Source: Muraenolepis orangiensis (taxonomy: Eukaryota; Chordata; Actinopteri; Gadiformes; Muraenolepididae). Taken from it: a stretch of 64,000 nt of DNA. The position numbers were made by a program, and so were the translations under genes. The stretch's first letter is position 1. Each line of letters begins with the position of its first letter. The notes below the pieces were generated by a model that saw nothing but the letters and a program-made list of their open reading frames with translations, was not told where the DNA came from and did not search any database. This document shows, one piece after another, positions 1-9,861 of the stretch. The DNA is taken from NCBI GenBank assembly GCA_027704905.1, contig CM051018.1:18386067-18450066 (forward strand), in the 5' to 3' direction.

Positions 1-226
1 AGTTCAAATTAGGTTAGCATATATTTTTGCCTTAAAATGAAAAACAAAGAAAACTAACATTTTTTGAATAGGTGCATAAAATAAGTTAAATTAGCTAACC
101 AGACACGACAGACAAGCAGTTGGCCCACGTTGTTTCGCTATACATTTCAGAACCTTGTTTTGAAAAAGCTCTACAATAGGTCCGCTTCCCCCCACACACA
201 CACACACACTGTGTGAACACACTGAC

Positions 227-3200
227 CTCTTCCTTTTTCTTGGACACAACAACAAAAACTTTGGTTTGATTGTCAGTTTCCTGTGACAGGCGGAAATAAC
301 CAAGCATAACCGATTCCACTCTGAGGAAATAAGAAGGAAAACAAGATTGCCAAACAATGTCATTTGGTTCCTACTAAAAAAATAATATCCTCAAAGACAT
401 ATTTTGACATATAATAACATGCATATTGTGTACAGATCAAGTATTCAATATCAATATTATTCGATGTACAGTATCTGTGCCCAGATCCATGCAACCAAAT
501 GAAAACCCTAATTTAGAAGTGCTAAAGGGAAATCACCTTGTGTTCCTATTGCGCAGGTGAGGAACAACTGTCATCAGGTCTTCAGGTGTGGTCAACATCA
601 ACACCTTCCCATCTGAGAAGAAACGGAGGTACCTGTAAGAAAAATAAATAATAACAAAAAGGCCCATTGAGCTTCAGTCCAATTAGCTCTTTCCTTTCCT
701 AGTGACTTCCAGCCCCAAAAAGGTACACAGCCTACATGTAGGCATCCCTGAACAAGTAGACCTTTATCTGCTAAATTGCAATAATAAATAATCATAATAA
801 TTTCGGGCATCTCGTAAGGATGCTTCCTGGTCGCCTCCCGAGGGAAGTTTTCCAGGCACAGCCAGCCAAGAGGAAACCTTGGTCAGACCAAGGTACAGGT
901 GGGGAGGTAGCGGGGGGGGGGAATTCCAAACTTCCCTCTCCCTGGCAACATCAACCAGCTCTGACTTGGGGATCTCAAGGCGTTCCCAGGCCAGCATTGA
1001 GATGCAATCACCCCCAAGTCAAGTCAAGTCAAGTTTATTGTCACTTGTGTAAACTGTGAAGTGACAATAAACTTGACTTGAGGGTGATTACATCTCAACG
1101 CTGGCCTGGGAACGCCTTGAGATCCCCAAGTCAGAGCTGGTTGACGTTGCCAGGGAAGTTTGGAACCCAACCCGTATAAGCGGTAGACGATGGATGGATG
1201 GATAATAATAATAATTAATAACCAGACTCCTATGTTGTGGTTTGTACTCGCGCAGCATTAACTTTGAATATTCTCAGCATAACTTGCAAAAAGAGTCTGC
1301 TAAATGACTAAATGTAAAATAATTAATGAAAGCAGCAAATAGTGTCGCGTGACCTACCTGTAGTACGCTACATGGTGCCAGGCCCTGTAGAACCCGTCCA
1401 GGGACGCTTCACCTTGCCGGATGTATGACACCTTGCTGATGTAGACCCCTGAAGGCGGACGACATGGTGAGCTGCATGTTCCTCTTGCATTCCGTCTAGC
1501 GAGTGTCTAACGAGTGTCTAAATGGAAAACCCTCAAATAACTTTGATAATAAGCCATGTAGTGGGTTACAAAGTAGTGTTATGGATTGTGCCTGGTCGAA
1601 ATGCACAACGTTTTAAAAACAATGTCAATATAGAGCTGACCTCTAGAGGTTAACGCAAGCCACTGCATGAGTTACCGGTTAATGGCAGTTTTAAGTTACC
1701 AGATAATGTCAACACATTCTGGCTACACCCCCCCCCCCCCCTCCCAGACAGCAAAAGCCTTGAAAGCAATATAGCCCCACCCCTTAAGGGGAGTGGCTAC
1801 CAAAAGTCAGCCAGAATTGTGTTTCTAAATTGATAGTGGGTGGGGACTAATTCAAACGGGGAGGTTTGGTGTTCCTGTAAGCCTTTTGACAATCACTACA
1901 TTGAGTCAGGTTACCGTCAAAGCGAACGCGTGGCCTTTCCAGGAACATCTCCCGCCAGGACTTGAATGGTGCGAGTGTCGTACGGCCCCACACCCTCAGA
2001 CAGGCCGAGCGCCACAGGTCAGAGTCCCTGTGGCGGAGCGGGGAGAGGAACGGGAAGTCAAGGTTAGGATGGCGAACCTTGGCAGGGAAGCAAATTTCAG
2101 CGTACACCATCACTCATGAAATGTATGGTTGTAATCAACACATGACCCAAATAAATGTACACGACAAATAGATGGATGCATGAGTGAATGGATGCATGAC
2201 TGAATGAATCAATGAGACCGCATGTTTGGGTGGCAGGCTGACCTGGCACAAATGTAAAACCCTCGGCAGACCAGGGACAGCTGCTCCAGGGTGCGCATGT
2301 CCAGGTCACTGGACACCACCCAGCGGAAGATGTACATCAGGACCTCTGGTGGTAGGGCTGGGTGAGGGCACAGTAAGATTGAAAGTGAGGGCAGTAGAGG
2401 TGAGGGCTGGATCATAATTGTATTGTATTATTATTTTATTGAGTGGAATGATATAGAGGTGATGTGATCGTTTATAGTATAGCATATCATAGGCAGCATA
2501 TAGTGTTGTTTATAGTACCGTATTGTTTAGTATAGTATTGTTTTAGGAAATTCATACTGCGTGAAGGAATGGGGAGTAAGCTTTCCATTGTCTTGAATCT
2601 CCAAGCACCCAACATACCTGCAATGTGCATCTGAGACGTCCTCGTCTCAGCAATACATATCTTTGGCCAGGAATCTTCCAGAATCAGCTGCTGCTGGAAG
2701 TAGGCAAGAAGATCTTCTATGACGCTGTCGACATTTTCTGCCAAACTAGAATATAGAATATTTTTTCAGCTTTGATAAATGTCGATTTTATCTCATACAA
2801 TTATTTTCTCTATATAATAAGTGTTGAACTAGATATAAACAAAGCATCTATATCCACACACACACACACACATATAAACAAAGCATCTATATCCACACAC
2901 ACACACATATATAAACAAAGCATCTATATCCACACACACACACATATATATAAACAAAGCATCTATATCCACACACACGCACATATATATATAAACAAAG
3001 CATCTATATCCACACACATATATATATAAACAAAGCATCTATATCCACACACACACACATATATATATATATAAACAAAGCATCTATATCCACACACACA
3101 CACACATATATATAAACAAAGCATCTATATCCACACACACACACATATATATATATAAACAAAGCATCTATATCCACACACACACATATATATATAAACA

Positions 3201-4649
3201 AAGCATCTATATCCACACACACACATATACCGTATTGACCCGAATATAAGACGACCCCGATTATAAGACGACCCCTCTTTTTCAAGACTCATTTTTGGAA
3301 AAAAATAATAATAATAATTTTGAAGACCAAATATTTTTTTTAGAAAGAAAATCATTTTATTTGAAAATAATGATATCACACATTGTCTTCTCATTCAACT
3401 CGTCTTCTACATCGCTGGGTTGTTCCTCTCACTGCCGCTATCGTCACTCACGGTGTCTGCTCCCCGTCTCCTCCCACATCACGTCATCCTCGCTGCCATC
3501 CATGGCATACGCAGCATTTCTTAAACCCATTAATGCTTTCTGGGGAAACGTCAGCCCATGCTTGCAAGATCCATTCACAGAGCAAACGGCTTTTGGATTT
3601 TTCCAGACGGTGTCAGTGCGTGATTAGCAGCCAGGAGCCACTCTGTGGATCTCTTGCGCAGATGAACCTTGAATGGTTTGTTAACGACCACATCCAACAC
3701 CTGCAGCTGGCTTGTCATTCCGCCCGGTATGATCACTAGGTCACCATTCAACTCTTTCACTTGCTTTTTGACTGGCGTTTTGAAGTGTCCACGGAAAGCA
3801 TCCAGAATCAACATGTTCCTCTTCTTTTTGAGTCCCCCACGCCGTCTGCCCCACACCACCTTGAGCCAGTCCACCACAAGCTCCGTCTCCATCCAGCCCT
3901 TTGCCTGGGCACCTACGATAATCCCCCACGTACGGGGGAAGTTTAGTCCCATCTGCGAGGCGCGTTAACATGACAGTTACTCTTCTCGTTTCCAGTAGAT
4001 CAGTAGATCACTGATTTGTTGCCTTTCTTATGCACAGTGACAGATGTTGGCATGTCAAAATACACAGGCGTTTGATCAGCATTGCCCATCTGATCAAGGG
4101 GGTATGAGTGCTTCTTCCTTAACTTGATGACATATCGCTGATAAGACAGTAGCTTCTATCTGAAGTCTGAGGGCAGGCGCTGGGCTTGTCCTGCGTCGCA
4201 ATGACAGGTGTTTGATGTCTCTGCTTCGTTTATCACCATTATCTTAAAATTGGCATCGTAACTTCGTCTCTCCTGTTTATTAACTTGCCCTACTTTTGAG
4301 CCACTTTTTTCAAGTTGGTCGCTGTGTCTCGCCATTTCTATCTCTCCAGGTAACTGTTTTTATGTACTGTTACTTTAAGACTTTGAGTTACTTTAAGTGT
4401 CGCGCGGTGTCTCGGAACACTCGTTTGGCGCGATCTGTTGTTGCGCAGTTACATGTGCAATTACGGTACATCGAAAAGTCTAAACCCCGATTATAAGACG
4501 ACCCCTCTTTTTCAGATTTTTTTCTAGGAAAAAAAACCCGTCTTATATTCGGGTCAATACGGTATAAACAAAGCATCTATATCCACACACACACATATAT
4601 ATAAACAAAGCATCTATATCCACACACACATATATATAAACAAAGCATC

Positions 4650-4680
<31 letters not shown>

Positions 4681-6451
4681 GCACGCACACGCACGCGCAC
4701 GCACGTCTGGAATGCAAATGTCTTGAATGCAAATGTTGACAAAGGAATCCAGCCTATGGCTAGCATCAAAACTGATGGCCAGAGCTGGTTTTAGGGAATT
4801 TTGTACACCTGGAATCCCGCTTTTCCACAATATACAACATGACCACGACATACAAGAATGCAACGTGCAGTGTGAGTGAGTCAGTCAGTCAGTCAGTGAT
4901 GCTCATAACGCTCAAGTGAAGCAAAGTATTTGAAAGAATCACCCTTTATCCTTATCAGCATGGTTGTAGTTTATTTTAAACTCAATGTCGGGCACAAGCT
5001 GCATGGCCCGGCGATAGTACTTGATGGCTGAAAGTAAAATGCGAAAGGCAAGTCAGTCATTTAAGCTCAAAGAAGCACTTAAGTAGTCATGCCCTACAGC
5101 TGCAAATCCAGAAGTTACGAAACTATGCAGAAAGAAAACACATTTTGTATTTAACAATATTTCTAACATGACTTTTTTCTTTGCCCTCATTTCCTTCCCC
5201 AGGTGCGTGATACCTTCATAAACCGCTCCATTCTGCTCTTCTTCCACAGCTTTCAGGAACAGCTCTCGAGCCTGAGAGGAAGCATGTACAGCATGGTCTT
5301 CATGAAAAGGAACGCATGATAAATTGAAATCGCCGTCACCTAATAATTCAGCTTACCCTTCCCTCGCGTGCCGCTTCTTGGGCCCTTCTGAGGTCGGCAG
5401 CTCGCTCCGAACATTTGCTGTAACCGGCCTCTCCAACATTGGGATTTAGCTCCGACATCCACTGCGCTCGGAAGGCATGAAGCACCAGCTGCAAAAGGAC
5501 ATACGATAAGATGGTGCTGTAAAGTATTGTATTTAACATGCCAGAGGCAATAGAGCTGTTATTTGCAGTCCGCCCTACATCATCTGTCAGTACACATTGC
5601 GTTGGTGGAAACGAGGCTAGTTGCCTAGTCCAGCCCCTAATAGGCCAAGGTATGTTCGAGCAGTAAAAGGGAAAAATGTACAGAATAGTTTTGACACGTG
5701 TGGATTAGTGGACGTAAATGAAATTGCTTCAACGTCATCAAACGTTACGCAAACAATCTTACTTTGAGGTTGGGGCCATCTGAACCTTCATCTTCTATTG
5801 TACCAACAACATTGTCATTTTCTTCTGCCTGCAAGCAAGAAACATGTATCATTTGCCAATTGTATATTTAGAATTAGATGAGCTTTGCGTAGGGAGTAGG
5901 ACGTCCCAATGGTATTGGCAATATTAATTGTGAATGGACTTAAACATTCCTTCATTATAACAACACGGAGCGTGAGGGAGAATAGTGTCAATGGTGAAAA
6001 CAACTTGTACGTACACTTCATATCAAACTATCCTAAAATGTATAGAAATCCGCTAGTAATGTCTCGTAAACATAACTACACAACCTGACAACCATACATG
6101 CATGCATACAAACAATCATACATAACTTCTAGTCCCAGTATAGAAGGTTGCCTTTTTTTTAAAACAGAAAGCTGCTGCACCATAACTTGTAAACACAACC
6201 CAGTTAGCTCCATTTTATTTTTTTTTATAACGTTGGCACAACCTATTTTGGTTAACCTCGGATGCATGATTGGCATAAGCAATACACGCTTGCAAAGAAG
6301 AAGACATGCCAAGCAAAACAACCAAGCCTCGTTAATAAGTGACTTGAAGGTATACGAGACACGCAGGTGAGGCTAGCCACGTAGCACGCTAGCTACCAAG
6401 TTTCCCCTGAACTCATGTCTATATTATGAACAAGTAAAAGCGACTGACCAT
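227..6451 (-). CDS. FBXO9: F-box only protein 9, 3' end missing
   Basis: Substrate-recognition subunit of an SCF (SKP1-CUL1-F-box) ubiquitin ligase. Coding exons in transcript order: 6449-6451, 5763-5828, 5357-5488, 5214-5271, 4943-5027, 2618-2745, 2243-2357, 1915-2027, 1358-1448, 537-632, 227-320. They join without a frame break into 327 aa. The final part of the protein (human FBXO9 is about 437 aa) lies left of position 1. Visible blocks: HAFRAQWMSELNPN near the N-terminus; a TPR/MIT-like helix pair with ARELFLKAVEEEQNG and YYRRAMQLVPDIEFK; the F-box from about residue 159 (LPPEVLMYIFRWVVSSDLD, SLVCRGFYICA); then SWREMFLERPRVRFDG and SYIRQGEASLDGFYRAW. The first coding exon holds only the ATG, followed at once by a GTCAGT donor. 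CILK1 lies divergently upstream, as in other vertebrates. The 2745 acceptor was chosen over a nearby CAG because only it keeps frame. Confidence 0.95.
924..1165. repeat. large imperfect inverted repeat (hairpin)
   Basis: Arms of roughly 107-123 bp (924-1046 and 1059-1165) are near-perfect reverse complements around a 12-nt loop at 1047-1058. The inner stem is AAGTTTATTGTCACTT against its complement. The left arm has a few extra bases, including repeated AAGTC units. The right flank runs into an ATGGATGG-type tail common beside fish retroelement ends. It sits in the FBXO9 intron between exons 537-632 and 1358-1448. Confidence 0.85.
2420..2600. repeat. dispersed retroelement 3'-tail copy
   Basis: A T/A-rich stretch ending in the block GGGGAGTAAGC-TTTCCATTGT. 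The same block recurs near 44930-44985 and 54055-54085, so this is a member of a dispersed family, probably a LINE 3' tail. It lies in an FBXO9 intron just downstream of the exon at 2618-2745. Confidence 0.55.
2833..3229. repeat. CA/TA minisatellite, left block
   Basis: About ten tandem copies of a 35-45 bp unit. Each has a constant core (AAACAAAGCATCTATATCC) followed by (CA)n and (TA)n of changing length. The same unit resumes after the transposon at 4563, so this is one array split by an insertion. It lies in an FBXO9 intron. Confidence 0.95.
3230..4562 (-). mobile_element. Tigger/pogo-like DNA transposon (decayed)
   Basis: A 1,333-bp element with 24-bp perfect terminal inverted repeats beginning CCGTATTGACCCG at both ends, flanked by TA dinucleotides as in Tc1/mariner-superfamily insertions. 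A 31-bp subterminal block (GATTATAAGACGACCCCTC inside it) occurs in direct orientation near both ends (3254-3284 and 4484-4514). The interior encodes fragments of a DDE transposase on the minus strand. The flanks on both sides are the same minisatellite, so both boundaries are clear. Superfamily follows from the TA duplication and protein motifs. The exact family name is inferred. Confidence 0.85.
3575..4145 (-). pseudogene. Tigger/pogo-type DDE transposase remnant
   Basis: Minus-strand pieces resemble the DDE_1 (CENP-B/jerky/Tigger) transposase domain: YPLDQMGNADQTPVYFDMP near 4030-4105 (first acidic residue), LADGTKLPPYV near 3945-3970, then a 126-codon open stretch 3575-3952 with MLILDAFRGHF and PGGMTSQLQVLDV followed by VNKPFK. 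The pieces are in different frames and there is no intact N-terminal DNA-binding region, so the gene is dead. Some segments look close to consensus, suggesting a fairly recent insertion. Confidence 0.75.
4563..4690. repeat. CA/TA minisatellite, right block
   Basis: Three further copies of the AAACAAAGCATCTATA unit, followed by a pure (CA)n run and a CG-containing variant to about 4700. It is a direct continuation of the array at 2833-3229. Confidence 0.9.
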
Positions 6452-6512
6452 AGTGGCTTCCCTTGGGTTTCTTCTGTTGTTTTGTCTCTCCACGAGTAAT
6501 CAATAGAACGTC

Positions 6513-6581
6513 TTACAGATCACGGTCAGAGAAACGCACAACACTTTGGATAAATTTGCGAGCTCGGGTGAACGCAGCCAT
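6513..6581 (-). other. upstream ORF in FBXO9 leader (22 codons)
   Basis: On the FBXO9 strand an ATG in the context GACATGG opens at 6581 and runs 22 sense codons (start MAAFTRARKF) to a TAA at 6513-6515. The stop lies about 60 nt before the FBXO9 start at 6451. If transcription starts upstream of 6581, as the spacer suggests, this would be translated first and could lower FBXO9 output. It is not in frame with the main ORF. Whether it lies in the mature 5' UTR is inferred. Confidence 0.4.
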
Positions 6582-6599
6582 GTCTGTGACTCCTCAAAT

Positions 6600-6890
6600 C
6601 AAGTGCTCTCTGGCGGAGGGGGCGTTTTTATTCTATTGGTAGCGTCCTCCTATGCATACTTGTAGCGTTATCCCGGTCTACCACAACGCAATGTCCGGTC
6701 TTGGGAAACGGATATCTCTCTATCGAAAATCCCGGTCTCTCTCTCGCCTCTCGCCGCTAAAGCCTGTGTAGCTGAAAGTCCCGCCCCTCATTGGCGCTAA
6801 ACCTGTGTAACTGAAAGTCCCGCCCCTCATTGACGCTAAGCCTGTGTAACTAAAAGTCCCGCCTCTCTCTCTCTCTCTCGCACATATGGA
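6600..6890. promoter_or_regulatory. probable FBXO9/CILK1 divergent promoter
   Basis: Directly upstream of the FBXO9 leader. From 6755 to about 6866 there are three tandem copies of a 39-40 bp unit, each with CTGAAAGTCCCGCC (the third has CTAAAAG); the first two read CCCGCCCC, an Sp1/KLF-type GC box, and unit one ends in ATTGG, an inverted CCAAT box. A CT run follows. Human FBXO9 and CILK1 are known to be arranged head to head, so a shared promoter is expected, but no transcription start is visible from sequence alone. Confidence 0.5.
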
Positions 6891-7156
6891 GCACTTCAGA
6901 AACGAGGTTATCTACTGCCTGGGCGTGGATGTAGAGGACGTAAAACCAAGATTAGAAGCGTTTAATTGATGTATCTCCATGGTTCACTGACAACTGTCAT
7001 ATTTCCAATCGATATTATGCAGATATTAAGCAAAGCGATTGTAACACAACATTTCCCATGGGATCAGGAATGTAATCTGAATCTGAATAGTGTGTGCGTG
7101 TATGTACTGACTGTTTTATATCCCTATGGTACTCATCCATGGGATTAGTAAAACGC

Positions 7157-7167
7157 GCACACACACG

Positions 7168-7213
<46 letters not shown>
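7157..7213. repeat. (CA)n microsatellite
   Basis: A mostly pure CA run with a few CG-containing interruptions at its start, in the FBXO9/CILK1 spacer. Confidence 0.95.
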
Positions 7214-7214
<1 letters not shown>

Positions 7215-7613
7215 CACGCAACAACAGTAATCTTCTTCTGGTTAAATATATAACTTCATGTTTTAATTTAAAACGGCACAATTATTATTTGATCGGCTAC
7301 ATTATCTTAAACTGAGAGCAAATTGCTCAACAATTAAAAACACGTTCAATACACTGTCTGCCGTGATACGAAACATGTTAGGTTACATTTTACGATTAAA
7401 ATCCTAAAACATACATTAATATCAGATTTTGTGTGTTTAGCATGTTGTATATAGCCTACCGCATGTCTAGTCCTTAGTATACAGGCAAGGCCAGATTTAA
7501 TACATTTTCACGTTTCGTTTATTTAAATAGACTGGAAAGGGGTTGGTCAAGGGTTGCATGGGCATGTTGGAATATCTCTCTGTCTCCAAAAGAGAGAGTA
7601 AGGATATCCATTC

Positions 7614-7740
7614 AAAGTAATGGTAATGGTAATGGTTGCTTTTATATATAGCACTTTTATCCAAAGCGCTTTACAAGTCATACCTCACATTCACCCAAAC
7701 ACAAAGTGAACCTAGAACAATATAGAAGTTTATTATTATT
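7614..7740. repeat. SINE-like fragment
   Basis: Contains TAGCACTTTTATCCAAAGCG and a following CTTTACAAGTC, a phrase typical of abundant fish short retroelements. A related phrase occurs at 25350-25380. Recognition is by recalled consensus only. Confidence 0.5.
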
Positions 7741-8080
7741 AATGTATCATACTCCATCCAGTAAACTGTGTGACGTGTTTTTTTGGTACACATTGGGTAT
7801 GACTTTCATATACCAACAGCAGATGCTTGTTAATATCAACTGTGTATGTATTTAATGTATTGTTAGTGTGCACCTACATATTTGTTTGGGAGGCTTGGCA
7901 GCCTGAGGGGTGGCCCTCATCTGAAGGGTAGTTTTTTTTTCAGCTCAAAATGTCCAGCTCCTCCTCTGACGACAGTAAGCTGCTGTAAGTAAAACCAGAG
8001 CTGACCACTGAGTAGGGGAGAGAATTTTACAGGAGAGATTTCCTGATGTCAGATACTGTTGGATCTCTTCTGGATGTGAC

Positions 8081-8425
8081 CTACTTCCTGTCCTTCTCAG
8101 CAGGCCTCATAGAAGAATACGGTTGGTCTTCAGATAGAGGACCCAGGAGGAAGCAGAGCAACAAGTCCAGGTGTCCATTCACACTCTTTAGGGCCATGTC
8201 CACGGCACTTTGGTAGAGGAGGAGCTTATCTTCCCTGGATGTTGGTTGTTTTTCCTGAAAGCAGGTTGACCCCATCATCAAAAATACAGAAAGACATAAA
8301 GGGCAGCCAGAAACTCCTGAATGCTAAGATTGACAATGCACTGCAGAACACCTTGTCCTGGTACAGCCCACACTCCTCTTTAGATCTGGGTGAACACTCC
8401 CGAGTACACTGAGGCTGCTCTGATA
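8081..8425 (-). pseudogene. NLR-C (fish NACHT/LRR receptor) fragment
   Basis: Two overlapping minus-strand frames read like the stretch between the NACHT/winged-helix region and the first leucine-rich repeats of fish NLRC3-like receptors: KEECGLYQDKVFCSALSI, then EDKLLLYQSAVDMALKS followed by VNGHLDLLLCFLLG. Family members typically have ALxSxNGHLDLFxRFLLGL here. The match spans two frames, ends after about 110 residues and lacks the P-loop and LRR exons, so it is a relic rather than a gene. NLR-C genes are massively multiplied in teleosts, which explains stray copies. Confidence 0.6.
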
Positions 8426-9492
8426 TGGATGCCACACTCTGCCTGTTCTCGCTAGTAGATAATGAGGTTGCCTTTTTCAAGCTGGTCAAAAATGTTCCCA
8501 GAAAAGCAATGCTTTTCACTATGTCCCATAGTAAAACAATACAGCGCTAAAGCAGGAAGTACAAATAACAACTAAAATGAAAAGAATGAAACATGAAAAG
8601 GGATGAAGAGCAACAATTTATCTACCGCCTGTACATGTAGAAGACACCGCAGTTCTAATGAGGAAATACACTTTGATGAACTCAACCATCTCTAAAACGA
8701 TGAGCGAGAGCCACAGGGGTTCATGCTGCTCGCCCGCCACACGGGGGCGCACGCGTTGTCATTTCGTGATATCGCGAGATAATGCGAGATTGATGTCGCC
8801 TGAGAATACAGCAGGCAGCACCTAAGGCTAGATAAATCACTGTAGTGTTGTGATGTTGGTGTTGTGAGGAGAAACTGGATAATATGGTTATAACTCTTTC
8901 GTAATTGCAATTATTCACTCTCGTTTTCGTACAGTATGATATGGGGATGTGTAGAATGTACAAAATATGGGTGAGAATGGACTTTGTTGTGTTCAATTGT
9001 GTGCATTTGGTTTAACGTCCACCCTAGGTAGCATCACTCGGCCACAAACAGCCATGACATTTTGTAAACACACATGTTGACTTTGGGTTTGAAAATTTAG
9101 ACGTTATAGAACACTGTGATTTATTACAGTTTCGTAAAGATCTACAAACGTAATGCGTATCAACCTAACAACTGTCTGGTTACGTATAGCGTATTTTTCA
9201 AATATACCACGATACACCTCACGTAGGATTGTTACATGCATAGCATAACGCATAGTGCTTATTAATATCAAACACGGACGGACATCGCTTGAAAATTAAA
9301 TCAAAACACTAATGTAATAACATGTAGTAACAACATGTAATTGATTCACTCATGTAATAACATGATACTGTAAAGATGCATAACATAACAACACAATGCA
9401 AATGATTAGTTATGTTGACCAATGCAACTGTGCCATCATGTTAACGTCCTGTATGACATTCATATCATAAAAGTAGTGTTTGTTTTTATATT

Positions 9493-9494
<2 letters not shown>

Positions 9495-9553
<59 letters not shown>
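9495..9553. repeat. (CA)n microsatellite
   Basis: Uninterrupted CA run of about 29 units. It sits about 45 bp upstream of a pyrimidine-rich stretch and AG (9600) that could be the acceptor of the CILK1 exon carrying the start codon. Confidence 0.95.
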
Positions 9554-9556
<3 letters not shown>

Positions 9557-9861
9557 TCATCATATTATTAAAGTGTTCCTATTTTTCTCCCCACCCACCA
9601 GATGCAAGATTAGCGGATCTGGCGGCATGAGTTCTCCAGTTTTGTGAAGGGTCTACTGCTCTTTTTTTTTTTTGCCATACGCAAAATGTAAGGATGAATA
9701 ATAAAAGCTCACAAAACTGCACATAACTCCAATGCGTTTCAAGGGGCTATGGGTCTGTCACAGGAACATTTGGTTGCACTCAGCAGAAGAATACAATAGA
9801 CACACACGTCGCTTCTCAACCCAGCCATATCCACAGAACATGTTGTGGTAGGAGATTCACA

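Noticed and set aside
2833..4690. Regularly spaced repeats resembling a CRISPR array
   Set aside because: The intervening sequence is only CA/TA of variable length, there are no unique spacers or cas genes, and the setting is an intron of a vertebrate gene.
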